Positions 53,001-64,000 of a stretch of DNA of 64,000 nt are shown here, piece after piece (position 1 is the stretch's first letter; every line of letters begins with the position of its first letter). The notes beneath the pieces are model-generated. The model worked only from the letters and a program-made list of their open reading frames with translations, was not told the DNA's origin and did no database searches. The translations under genes and the position numbers were made by a program. This stretch comes from Gavia stellata (Eukaryota > Chordata > Aves > Gaviiformes > Gaviidae), in assembly GCF_030936135.1 (NCBI RefSeq), contig NC_082603.1, forward strand, positions 26,502,880 to 26,566,879, in the 5' to 3' direction.

Positions 53001-55815
53001 TGGGGACACACTGACGACAAAGTGCTCCTGGCTCGCTCCTCCCCCTGCCACCCGCAACAGCCTTTCATGCGTTTTAAAGTGCGATCTCAGGCTAAGTTCC
53101 CTTTCGCGTGTGTGAGGCCAGAAGCACCAAGACATGCCAGCGAGGGGACTGAAGTCACTCAGGGACACAAGGGTCACCTCACTAAAGGGGTTTGGAAGAG
53201 GGACCCAGGGAATGGCTTTGGAAGAGAAAAAAATGGGTTTGCCCCATGACTGCCTGCAGCCAGCCTGGATCTCACCCAGAACTGCCCCACGCCAAAATGA
53301 AAGGAGAAGTGGAAACCAAAGGCACCAGCTGTCCCTCCCCACGTTGGGATGTGTTACATTCGGAGGGAGAAGTGCCAGACATGGGGAGAAAACCAGCGGG
53401 GCCACAACCGTACTTGGCTTTTGCACCTCAGAGGGAGCTGTGGGAGAGTGGAGGGTGCTGCAGTGCTGCCGTCCCTCCGCAGCCGCCTGCTTTCTGCAGT
53501 GTTAAGGCTCCCTGTAGCTCTGACTCTCCAGAGCAGCTTTCAAGCAGCATCACATCCCAAATCCTACCTGAAAGGCATGAAATTGGAGCAGGACACTCTC
53601 CTTTCTGGCTGGAGGGAAAATGGAGTAAATCCACATCTGCACCCCTGCTTTTAACAGCACACAGAGCTTCTCCTTGGGAACAAGCCACCTTGGAAAACGG
53701 AAGATCCAGCCTGTACCTGGTGGCTGCCGTTTTGCCCCTTGGCAGCAGCGAGCCTGTGCCTAGCTGCAGCCAGAATCAACGGGGACTTTGTTGTCCCCAG
53801 CAGAGCTGGCGCTGCTGGCACGGAGCATCCTGCACTGACACTGTCAGCCAGCCACGCTTCCAGCCTCCTCTGTCCGACGGGGTGTGTGGAGCCCACTGAG
53901 CCCACAAGGGAGGGATGCCTCCATGGCGCAGCGAATGCCCCCAGTAAATCCCAAGGGCTGACTCCCCCGTGCTCCCCAAAGGCAGCCTATCTGCCTGTCC
54001 TCCGGCATGAGGATCCTGCACTGTGCTACCCAGACCACCAGCAAGGGGAAGAAAGCAGCTATTGCCTGCAGGTCTCAGCTTCAGGTGATGGAGGGAGAAA
54101 AAAAGGAAGCCCCAAAAGGCAGGTTGTACCACCCTAACCCCAGGCATAGCCAGTGCAGCCAGGACAGACCAGGTGTCTGGGGGGTCACCCCATCCCAGAA
54201 GGCTAAAATTAAGAGTTTGGCACAACCAGCCTGCAGGCACTGCCTTCCTCTTGCTTTCAGAGAGCCACGGCCCCTCTGAGCCTCCAAGGGCCAGAGACTT
54301 TCCCAAATAAGATATACAAGTAGATGCTATAGCACAGCCAAACAGGGCTACAGCAGTTAGCGGCAGCCAGTAATCCCACATAGACCATTTTCTTCAATGT
54401 TTCCCAGCATATTAATGAAAAACCTGAGCCTGAAGTGCACTGATTTCGTATGGCTTTGCCAGCTGTACTTCTTGGGAAAACAAAAAAGGTCAAGCAGACT
54501 TTCAAAGCCAGGTGTTTCCCCCCAGAAGCTCTTTCAATCTTCTTTTATGTTCAAGCAGCTTTGCATTTCATCTGAAAACCAACCATTCCAAGGTGCGACC
54601 TGAGGCTCTGGCAGCCCCACTACCCAACTCATCAGCTCCAACCCTTGAACTCATCTCCCCAGACTACAAGAAGTAGTCTAATATCAGCCCCAGCAGCTGC
54701 CAAGCGCTGCAGGTCAGCAGCAGAGGGGTTAGTTTGCAAGCTGTGTTGCCTTTGGCAGCTGCTGCAAGCTCTTGAGGTCAAACGTTTTGAAGGGATGCAT
54801 CATACATGCTGGGGGTTGGCAGCTGGAAAGGGCAGATCCTGGGTCAGGCATCTCTGCTTGGGCAATGCCTCAGCTAAATAGCAAGACACGATGTATAATC
54901 AGGGCTGAGATGAATTAGCAGAGATGGAAAGGAGCTGAGAAGTGGAGCAGCAAGGTGGGATGAGGGTTAGACCTTGGGAGCATGAACCTACCTGGAAAAA
55001 CAGAAAGAAAAAGAGTTGGTTAGTCAAGAGAAGAGCGCGCTGCAGGGACGTGATGACCACCTTTAACCAGCCCTGAAGCTCAGCTCCTTGAGGAATGGCA
55101 AGGGAGCAAATGACCTAGCAGCCCTCATTTCTCACAGTCACAGAATTTGTGGGAAAAGTTCAAGCACAGAAAAGAACAACATTGTTTTCCACATCCCCTG
55201 GGAGCCGGACGAGGAAGCCCAAGCTCAATTTGCAGCAAGGGGGTGCACAACGGACACTGAGGAACACCTGTAACAGGAAAGGCTGTGATCCTTGGGATCG
55301 CAAAGTTCAGCAATACCAACCCTGAGGTGCCCAACGGCTTGGGAGCCTGCACTGGTTACAACCCCAGCCTTCCTGCGAAGAACCAGAGCACACTCACCTA
55401 TCCTGGTGGGGAAGATGTCCTCATTGTTAATGAGCATCTCGATCCAGTCCATCAGCATACACATGTACTGTGGGGCTGACAGCTTGGTCGGCTTCTTGTA
55501 TTTGCTATCGTCCTGCCACCTGTACTCATACTTGAGCCCGCCTGACATGATAGGGCAACTCTTCTCCGTGCAGTACTCTGACATGGTGCCGTAGATGAGG
55601 TTGATGCGGTTGAAGAAGTCCACCACGTGTACGGCGATCCAGTCATTGATGCTCTCACCAGGAGGCAGCTGCACCACCGCTTTCAGGTCCAGCCCGGACT
55701 TGAGGGAGGCCTGGGCTTTCTTGTACAGCTCAAAGCGCTGGGTGCCTGGCTCAAACTTTTTTCGGGGACGAAATGTTTTGTCTTTGTTGAAGACTTGCTT
55801 GAGACACAACGCCAT
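41057..55815 (-). CDS. MOB3C: MOB kinase activator 3C, spliced, 216 aa
   Basis: MOB proteins are small zinc-binding adaptors; MOB1 and MOB2 bind NDR/LATS kinases, while MOB3 members are less well understood. Three coding exons: 55815-55398, 45570-45368 and 41086-41057. Phases fit and give 216 residues, the same length as human MOB3C. It begins [20 protein letters not shown] and ends [14 protein letters not shown]; the MALCLKQVF start and ERICH end point to MOB3C rather than MOB3A or MOB3B. Zinc ligands expected for the fold are present: C82 and C87 in [10 protein letters not shown], and H164 and H169 in VHVYIHHF. A second ATG lies immediately upstream (55818-55816); I chose the downstream one because it has A at -3 and G at +4 and matches the family. 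It lies head-to-tail with MKNK1, about 11 kb apart, as in mammals. No damage seen. Confidence 0.97.
41087..45367 (-). other. MOB3C: MOB3C last intron
   Basis: About 4.3 kb, GT-AG. Several chance open frames of 60-145 codons are present on both strands; none has a recognisable domain or good splice context. No clear repeat found. Confidence 0.75.
45368..45570 (-). CDS. MOB3C: MOB3C second coding exon
   Basis: Acceptor TTCTGCTTTGCAG and donor GTAAGG. Completes G140 and encodes [20 protein letters not shown] to HRELEPL, residues 141-207, with the zinc histidines and the conserved [14 protein letters not shown] segment. Ends in phase 0. Confidence 0.96.
50580..50960. promoter_or_regulatory. Candidate intronic enhancer (AT-rich island)
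   Basis: An AT-rich block in a GC-rich intron. It contains CTAAAAATAA (MEF2 pattern), CACGTG and CAGCTG E-boxes, a TAATTA-type homeodomain core in ACAATAATTAGC, and CCATTGTTATGG, a SOX-like inverted site. This is a motif-based inference; conservation would have to be tested. Confidence 0.3.
51443..51460. repeat. Perfect 18-bp palindrome
   Basis: TTTTACCAGCTGGTAAAA reads the same on both strands and is centred on a CAGCTG E-box. It lies about 500 bp from the AT-rich island. Confidence 0.8.
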
Positions 55816-55897
55816 CATGGGCAGGGCCGCCCAGGGTGCGGGCAGAGGCTTGGCGCAACGTGGAACCCAAGGCTGGGGTCTTCAAGGGTGGAGGTTT
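55398..55897 (-). CDS. MOB3C: MOB3C first coding exon with 82 nt of 5' UTR
   Basis: A strong acceptor (TTTCTCTTTCTCCTCCCAG) ends just above 55897, so this is an internal exon and a non-coding exon must lie upstream. Coding part 55815-55398 gives residues 1-139 and one base of G140, including the zinc cysteines. The donor is GTGAGTG. Confidence 0.92.
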
Positions 55898-57203
55898 CTG
55901 GGAGGAGAAAGAGAAATTTCAGTCACCTGTGAAGGCAGCTGCACGCGTGGGCACACTTGCAGGGACGAATTCACACCAGGATGCTGGCTGGCCCCGCTGC
56001 TGTGCCAGCACATGAGCGACAGAGATTTGCGGTGAGCTCCTGGCCCTTCTACACTCACCGAGGTGACCTGGACCAGCTGCTGCCACCTCACACAGCAGCT
56101 CCCGGCACCAGAAAGGGCAAGCGCATGCCCCATGCAAAGCTTGATGGCAGACAAGACCTTCCTCCCTCCTGAGCACGCCGGGAGCTCATCGGGCTCCAGC
56201 CAGCCTCTTACCTCCTGGGCTTTTATCAATAACTGCTGCAGTAAAGCAAGAGCCACGATATCAGTGGAGCTCACCAGCCCAGACAGTCCCAACCTGGTGG
56301 CCCTTTTCTCTTCCAGCAAAGGGGAAGCGTCTCTTTCCCAGGGATTTCTCAGTACAAATAACCCCTGACCCTGCCGTAGCAGCTGGAGAGCAATGCCCCG
56401 GGGACTTTGCTGTGACCGTAGCTGGCTGCTGTTTCACACAGCCCCAGCACCGAGATCAATGGAAAAAGGGGGGATTATTTTTGTTGTTCTGCCCCGTGTG
56501 TTTGTTCAAAAGAACAAAACCCGCATCCGAAGAAGGGAAATGGCAGCCCAGCACAGCAACACAACGTGCCAGGATGCGGCCGGCCCTCCAGGCATGCACA
56601 CAATGCACACAAGGAGCAGTTGGGGTGGTGAGCCGATGCTGATGCTCTGGGTGACTCGGTCTGGAAGTCACGGCTAGGCAAAGTGCTGAGCTCACCCCTT
56701 CCTGCCCGAGGTTAGCAGCACAGATGAGGGCTGTGGTATTTCCCTTCTTTTTCCTTTTCTTCCCTGAAGCTGCAGTGGAAGTCCCATCCATCCCAGGCTG
56801 TCCTGGACAGGCTGAAATACGCTTTTAGTGCCTTTAGTTACCTGCGCTCATCACCGGTCGTGTTAATGTGGGATCAAGGTCCCCTTGTGCTAAATGCTTT
56901 GCTGAGGCTTAGGGAAGAGAAAGTCCTCCAACAGCCTCCCCCTGACAGGAGGAGGTGGAGAAAGAGTTAAAAAAAGGAAGAAAAAGATTAACGGAAAGGG
57001 GAAGTGACTTAACCAAAGTCACGAGCAGGAGGGAATAGTGCGTTAAAAAGACAGCTTTCAGCCAAAAGCTGGCTATATAAACTCTGTTTTCTAAACTTAG
57101 TCCTGAGCCACAGGCAGATCCTATTTTGCTCAGCAGAGACCAGCTAAACATCTTGCAAGGGAATCCCCATGCTCCCTTAAAGCCCACCCACAGGGCATCA
57201 CTT

Positions 57204-57271
57204 CGAGGCAGGAGGACCTAGGGATCACCCCAAACACCGAGGCAGCAGGACCTAGGGATCACCCCAAACAC
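57204..57271. repeat. Tandem duplication of a 34-bp unit
   Basis: A unit beginning CGAGGCAG and containing AGGACCTAGGGATCACCCC occurs at 57204-57237 and 57238-57271 with one base difference. The near identity suggests a recent event. Confidence 0.9.
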
Positions 57272-58031
57272 CGGCAGGATCTGCCTTGGCGGGGTTTCTA
57301 CACAGCAGCCAGCATGTGGCCTCAAGGGGAAAACCCTGGTGTGGGTGCAAGTGCAAAGCCTGGCGTGGGTGCCATTAGTGCACTAACCACAGCCTTTCCC
57401 ACAGGCTGGAGTGATGCTTTGCCACCATTATGTAGCTTGCAGCATGGTGGTACCAAACCCCACCGTGTTCTGCTGTACCCAGGTACAACCAGACCTCAAA
57501 CCGTATGTTTCTAGGTGGTTTTTGCCCCATGAAGGGGGTCACAGCCATCACGCAATGTTATGCAGGATGACTGTACTACCAGGGTATCTGCAAACCTTTC
57601 CCAGCTATGTGGCTGGGTGGGATTTTAACAGCTCTAGCCCTGTTATCCTCATTTATTGCTGAAGGGCAATGACTGGGAGATATTTCTTGGATGCTTTTTC
57701 CTCCCGTGTCCCAAGCAGCCGGCTCCGGCCATGTCAAAGAGCTTGTTCCCCACTTCAAAAAAAGAGCATAAGCTCTCCAAAATGCCAACCGATGGAGTGA
57801 CCCGGCATCATGTCATGAATCCTACCTGTCCTGAGGGAAAGGGTCTCCGGTACGGCAGCCCCGAGGGAGCCCTACAAAGGTCAGGGGACTCCGGGCACAG
57901 TGAGGCTGTAAAGAAAAGCCCTTATCTGGGGCTTCCCACCTGGCTGTCACATATTCAAGGCACATCCTGTTGATAACACCTCTAAAAAAGGCTTCTTGGG
58001 GAGTTTGCTAATGCATAACAGTTTCTAAAAT

Positions 58032-58065
58032 ACGTACATATACATACATATATATTTATATATAA
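58032..58065. repeat. TA/CATA-rich microsatellite
   Basis: Imperfect alternating TACATA and TATATT runs of about 34 bp. Such tracts often vary in length between individuals. Confidence 0.8.
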
Positions 58066-58278
58066 CTACTGCAATGGGGATCCTAATCTAGTAGCGTCAG
58101 AAGTGCCAGGCTTCCCTTTGGGATGAGGCATGCAGCAGGGACTCTCCGTATGGAGGTAGGTGTGATGGGGCTGAGAAATGCCCAGCCCTGCAGCCAGCAT
58201 GGCAGGGAGGAGGCCAACAGCGCCTCTGGTGCTTTCGTCCCCCCAAAGCACTAGTCACTAACTGGCTCTGCCAGCAAG

Positions 58279-58321
58279 CCAGGACACGGGGCTGCCACCA
58301 CCGAACCAGGACACGGGGCTG
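58279..58321. repeat. Short direct repeat, 27-bp period
   Basis: CCAGGACACGGGGCTG occurs at 58279-58294 and again at 58306-58321. No function evident. Confidence 0.8.
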
Positions 58322-61300
58322 TCCCTGCCCTGCAGCTCTCCCTGCCCTCATATGTGGATTATTTTTCCTCTCTCTGTCTCCTGTCACCAACCAGCAGCAG
58401 AGGGCTCTGGCTGAAACATAAAGACCATTCAAATGAGCAAAAATAAACAATCATGAACCTAACGAGAAGTCAGGATTTCCCCATCTGACACTTGGCAGCT
58501 TCCCAGGATGGGGACGATGCAGCACCCACTAATCCATCCTGCAGCTCCCTCATCCCCATCTCCAGCCAGTCCACAACCTCCGACAAAGCTGAGCAGCCCC
58601 TTTGCCCAGCACCCAAATAAAACCCAGTGACTGCCCCCATGCAGGGCTGGATGGGCGTCGCATGGCACCATGCCAAGCCTGTGTCCTCGCTCTCTTTACC
58701 TGGTAGATGGAGGACGAATGGTTTGGTTCTCCCCGTGTTAGACCGGACCGATGCCACCAGGTCACACAGTCCCTCCAGGTTAACATCAACATGAGCAGGG
58801 ACTGGGATCTAACCCAGGAGGTTTCCCTGAGATTTCAGCAATGCAAGTTGTGCCAACAGACATTTCTCCATGTTGCCCTTTCTGCTGGCCTTAGTTCCAT
58901 TTGCTCAGCTCCAGGAGCTATTGCTGTTTGCAGGCTCTTCCAGGCAGAGGCCATGTCTGTTCCGGGGTGATGAAAAGCCACTCTGGCAGATGATATCCCA
59001 TCAAACACATCACTTGCAGGGGCCATCAGCAGTGAAATCTGTTCTCTGTGAACATGGTGGGGTTCCCGTGTTCCTGTGCCTCACATTAAAAGCCCTCTGC
59101 AAATACTGAATCACTCACTGGGAAATAAACTCTGCATCTCATCTCCCAAAGCCATCCTACTGCCCTGTAACTCATCCCACAGCTGCATCCCTGTACCATC
59201 CACAACTGGATCTGTGTTACCCTGCAAGCTGCCTTCACTCATCAGGCAGGTGGGAATGTGCTTCATGCTTCAGTACCATCCGTATAAAAAAACAGTTAAA
59301 AAAAGAAAAACAAAGAGCAGCAAACCTGCTAAACATCTGCCAGGTGTTTTCCTACCATGCATCTGTTAGAGATCCCCGGGAAGAGTGCAGCAAAACCCAT
59401 TGCTGCCCAAGTGCTCGGAGCAGACCTGTTCCCTGAGCCCGTGGGATGCTGGCACGGCACTGCAGCCTCTCTGCTCCCTGGGCAGCGGCGCATGCTGGAA
59501 TAACACAAGTGGTTTTTGCTTTCAGGAGCCTCGCCAGCATCGCTACCAAATTAATAAGTCACTAAAAGTCCTTGTGAATTCTTACTGGAGAAAAATGTTC
59601 TCCAGAAATTAAATCTAACACAAAGCCAAAAACACATCCTGGGATTTATAACCCAAAGAATCAGGGAGAGGCACTGGGCCAAAAACCAGATTTCTTCTCT
59701 ACCTCGCTCCAAAGCTTTCACTGCCCAGAGAGATCGATGTGCAGGGAAGGATGTGAGCGGTGTAGGGAGGGAGCTGCACGGAGGCCAGGACTGGGGCTTG
59801 AAATACCAGCTCTGGCCCTTGCAGTCGGGGCGCTGAGATGGGACATACCAGCTCGGAGCAAACAGGCACTGCAAAGTCACCAATGCCTCAGTTTCCCCTC
59901 GGGCAGGGACCCAGCACCCGGCCCCACTTTCTGGGAAGAAAGGCAAAGTCCTTTGGGAACGGATCCAGACACATCCCTGGTCTAACTGGCAGAAAAGAGC
60001 ATCAGCAGTGAACGCAAGACCAGATTTTCCTGGTGTCCACCTTTATGCATCCAACTCAGCCGGTGCTCTTCCATCACTGGCCAAGTATTTGGGACAGGTC
60101 CACGTAAAGAGATGGAAAATGGAAGATCTTCCAAGGTTTACCTGCGGTGCAGAGTTCAGCTGAGCCTGACGTGCAGGGCTTTGCGTTCCTGGAAATCAGG
60201 CTGTGGTCCACTGGGGCTTGGGGTGGGACAGGAGACCCATCCAAGTCCAAATCACTGCTCGCACTGCCCATGTTGGGAAATCCGAAGGGCGAGCTGCCAT
60301 TCAACAAGCTTAGACAGCAGCTTCCTATGACATGACCATACACATCCTGCTGCTGGCCCGTGCCGGCGGGGCCTGGACCAGCGCCGCGGCGGCAACCTGC
60401 AGGTCTCTGCCTTCAGTTCCCACGTGCAAAATCAAAGCTTTCCTGAGAGGAGCCTTGGCAAAGTCTGCAACCCCCTTCACTGGGCCGCATTTCCCATCAC
60501 GGGGTGATGCCAGCACCCCGGGGGCTCACACATCCCTTTCTGAAGCATCTGCAAACCCCCAAATCAAACCTCGTCCTGCTCCTGGGAGCAGATGGGGAGT
60601 GAAGCAGGTGGCCGTGGAGCTGGAGACTTTTCCTGCTGTCACCCCATGTCCCCGCTGAAGACGGTCGGAGGAGGATGAGCGAAGCTGCCGGGCGTAAAGA
60701 GGCTGCTGCTTCCCATGGGACATCTACGCCATGGCGTGCTCAGTGCTCACCCCCATCCACATGCTCAAAATAGCCTCAGCTTTGCAGAGGGCTGGCTTCA
60801 AACCCAGCTGAGCGGCTGCAAAACCCCGTCCACCGCTGCAAAGGCTGCTGGCTTCAGTCCTCCCCCTGCTTTTACCAGTGGCAGCAGAAGCAAAACTCAG
60901 TCAGGTTTAGCAAGAACCAAATGAACGCAGGGTTAAGCTCTGCAAGGGCAAGGCAGAGCTGCTGCCGGGGGTGTATCAGGCAGAGACATGTGAAAAACTG
61001 ATTTTGTAAAGTGCTGGCAGGTCCAGAGACAAAAGGAAATGAACTGGATAGGGGGATGTAAATTCAGGGTCAAACTAAGCCACTAATTTCAGATTTGAGG
61101 TTTGTTTTGGTTTTTTGCTTAAGCTTGTTTTTTTTTTATCATTTGAAAACCACTGAGGAACACGGCAAGGCGAAGGCTTTGTTGTAAATTAAAAACAAGT
61201 CTGAAAGGTCTGTTTAGAAACTGGCAAAACAAAAGGGGAAAGCAGGCAGAGTGGCGGGAGGGGGGTTTCCTCCCCCCCGATCCTGCAGGCGCGAGGCAAG

Positions 61301-64000
61301 GTCACCAAAGAAAACCTCCGGTTTTGACCCCAAATAAGCTTTAGTCAGAAACCCAGCAGGAAGGATCAGTCAGACACACTGCCGGTCTCCAGGGTGGTGG
61401 GCACCAGGGACGGTCCTGCCCTCCCTGCCTCAGTTTCCCCATCTTCAAAACTCCTCTCCCTCCCCGGGCTGCCTTTATATTAAGGGCTGCAAAAGCAAAG
61501 GCTTCAGGGGAAAAAGCGCTTTGCAAGTGCCCCTGGGAAGTATTAATGATCTTGGAGGGTAAGGAGAGAGGAAGGCTCCAACACCGGCACCTCCCACGAC
61601 TCCGGTGCCAAGTGCATCCTCTCTGGATCCAGCCCGAGAAGGTTACACACTCACACAAGCATCTGACTGGAAACCGCAGGCGGCCGCTTTAGCAGCACGC
61701 TCCAACCCTCGCCATCAGTGCAACAGCCGAGGAGCACAACGAGGGGTCCAATGCCACGGGCAGTCCACAGCGAGACTCCAGACCCCACAGCTTGGGAAGA
61801 GGCCATGGAGGGAGAGCACAGATCCAGGCACCATAGAGCAAAGCGTAGGTTAAATACTACCAGCTCTGCACATCCCTCTCGGGCTTCCCCAGGGCATCTT
61901 GCCTTTGACCGCCCAGATGTCTGCTTCTGCTTCCCTGCTTTAGGGGATTCCCTTCGACCCACCACAGGCAGCATAGAAGTCCCATCCTGCCCCATCCCTG
62001 GCAGAGGAGCAGGGCAGGCATCAGCTCAGCCACCGTCTGCCAGAGCCCCGAAAGAGCCAGCCAGCCTCCAGATGGACAGTCTGACCAGAAACCAGCTGGC
62101 CCTGGGGCTCGGCTGGCTTTTCGCTGCTCTAGGAAGCGTCGCTGTCTGGCTGCTGACTCGACAGCACTGTCTCTGAGCTTCCCTTCAAGCCCTTGAGCAG
62201 TACTGTTGCAAAGTTTGATCTTCAACCTGTCCCAGAGCGTCTTTACAGCTGGGGCTTCTTCTTGATGGAATTGAAAGTATATCAGAAGCACCCCAAAGGC
62301 CAAAGATGCCTCTCCCAAGCATCCCTTGAACTGCAGCCACCCCAGCCCCAATCTAGCCAGGGACTGTAGGTACATGGGTCTCCTAAAGAGGGGAATGTAT
62401 CCCCTCCTTCCCAGCCTATGCAATAGCCACATCTGGTTTTAATAGTCCAAGAAAGGGGAGTCGCAGAAGGACGATGTTGGGGAGCACGGTCTCAGGGTGC
62501 TGGCTCCACTCCCTCTGTGCTTCCTGCTGGAGCCAAGCCCCAGCTGGGCTGTCCGTGAGAAACGGGGTTATTGGCTGCCGATCCCAAATATAACCCAAAA
62601 GGTGGAAAATTCCAGGACACGAGCCAAGACAAGATGCCGGGAGGGGGATCAAGGCCCAGCACGTGGGCTGGGGGAGCTGCAGAGAAGCCCTGAGCTCTCA
62701 GTATCATCTCGCTGCCACCAAACCCTCCTTGTGCAAAACCCCTTGGTGCCGTGGAGACCCACAAGAGGTGTGAGCATCCTCTGAGGCAGCCCCCAAGCAC
62801 TCATCTCCGGAGCAGCCACCTCCAGAGCTGCAGCAGGACTCAGCCCCCCAAGTCCCAGCTGGGGACAGTGGGAGGCCACCCTGGGGCTTCCCCCGCCTCG
62901 CCTGGTGCTCAGAAATCCCCAGCTCATGTAAAACGGACCCAGCACGTCTTCCAGGAATGGGACCACATGCACCTTGGCTTGCCCCTCGGCCGGCCCCGCT
63001 ATCCCCTGGCTCTGCTGTGCTCCTTGCCCTGCCTCCCTGCCACGCCACCAGCAAAGCAGCAGCTCCTCGGGGACCACAGCCTGGCCCAAAGCCACTGAGA
63101 AGGTTTTTCCCCCGAGTCACCCAAGGTGCTTCCAAGCAGAAAAGCAAAGCCCCATCTCTCCAGGCTGGAAGCAGCATATCCAGTTCATTTTAGGAGTGAT
63201 GCCTTTGTGGAGCTGAAGGCTCTTTAGGGGTACCTCATTCCTGGGAGCTGGGATCTTGCTGCTGCTACCAGTGACTTGCTCGGAGCACTGCAAAGAGGTG
63301 TCCAATGGCCTCTGCGGCGCCCAACTGCTCTGGTTCAGTCCCAAGGGTGATTACTCAACCGTCAGAGCCGTAATCCCAAACATCGGGAGCTCCGGACCTG
63401 TGAGCTCGGGGAAGAAGACGAGAGGAGACAAGACAGCTGCTGAAAACCCATCTCCACTGCTCGCTTTCACCCCGTTCCCCCCGCCCACAACTTCCCGCCC
63501 TCCCTCTGACACCAGCAAAGCTACTGCCGGGACTGTCCCAGCCGGGAAATGGGTGTCTGCCCACGCTGCATGCTGCCGCAGGGCTGCCTGTCCCCCTTTC
63601 CCCTGCGTGTCCCCCCTTCCCCTGCGCACTGCCGGCCGTCTGCACTGACCCCCTGCCCCGCCGGCAGCAACTCCTGGACCCTCCCGCATCCCCGAAACAG
63701 GCTCCCTCGGTATTTACACGCTGGCAGCTCAGCGGAGAGACAACGGAGGAAGGGGAAGAGCTTTCTGCAGGCATCCGTGCCCCAGCTGGGTGAAGGATTG
63801 CTCCTTCCCAGGCTAGCCACAACCAGGTCTTGCCCAACCCATGCTTAAAAGCACCCCAGGAGCATCCTTGGGGGTGCAGCACTGGCTTTTTCCACCCGCA
63901 GCACTCACCTCATCACCCAGCACACCCAGCTTCCAGCCCCAAATTCCTCCGCTGCACTTTCCACTCCTACTGAGGAAAAAGAAAAAAAAAAATTAAGAAG

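Larger units (their letters stand above)
45571..55397 (-). other. MOB3C: MOB3C large intron
   Basis: About 9.8 kb, GT-AG. Mostly GC-rich with many chance open frames on both strands, the longest 235 codons at 53192-53899. An AT-rich island rich in transcription-factor-like motifs (50580-50960), a GTT microsatellite (about 50697-50711) and an 18-bp palindrome (51443-51460) stand out. Confidence 0.75.
55898..64000. other. Upstream region or first intron of MOB3C
   Basis: GC-rich, with overlapping chance open frames on both strands and no exon I can support. A non-coding MOB3C exon must lie upstream of 55897. A donor-like GAG/GTGAGTGC on the minus strand near 63903-63912 and CG-richer sequence at about 63400-63720 are possible hints of it, but weak. 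The next gene in mammals, ATPAF1, was not recognised. Confidence 0.5.

Noticed and set aside
52863-53899. Overlapping frames of 187 codons (minus) and 235 codons (plus)
   Set aside because: They overlap on opposite strands in GC-rich intron sequence, with no domain and no splice context.

Overview
This is a vertebrate nuclear genome window, almost certainly from a bird. Coding sequence is sparse and split into short exons with GT-AG introns. The recognisable repeats are CR1-type LINE 3' ends, the dominant retrotransposon of birds (also present in other reptiles). The encoded proteins are close to amniote MKNK1 and MOB3C. These two genes are tandem neighbours in human 1p33, and here they keep the same order and orientation. 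I cannot name the species.

Layout, all genes on the minus strand. 1-5.2 kb is the region downstream of MKNK1 and holds an old CR1 copy. 5.2-21.4 kb holds the MKNK1 3' UTR and eleven coding exons, which I joined by splice sites and phase into a 412-residue kinase. 21.4-30.1 kb is the first MKNK1 intron, with a well-preserved CR1 copy on the opposite strand and a puzzling 20-nt exact match to the kinase catalytic-loop exon. 29.7-30.5 kb is a CpG-island promoter with three NRF1-type sites and a probable first exon. 30.5-39.6 kb is intergenic, with a four-run C tract (G-quadruplex motif on the minus strand) and a decayed CR1 fragment. About 39.6-55.9 kb holds MOB3C: three coding exons giving 216 residues, the last only 30 nt long. 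55.9-64 kb is GC-rich sequence upstream of the MOB3C coding start; a non-coding first exon probably lies in it or beyond the window, but I could not identify one.

Function. MKNK1 is the MAPK-activated kinase that phosphorylates eIF4E on the eIF4G scaffold. MOB3C is a zinc-binding MOB-family adaptor. I see no sign of a joint pathway; they are linked by conserved synteny.

I found no CRISPR array, operon, tRNA or rRNA gene, or intact mobile element. The most interesting items are the hidden MOB3C terminal micro-exon, a NAGNAG acceptor in MKNK1, a spliced upstream ORF predicted for the MKNK1 leader, the NRF1 site cluster, the catalytic-exon match at 26.2 kb, and an AT-rich, motif-dense island in a MOB3C intron.
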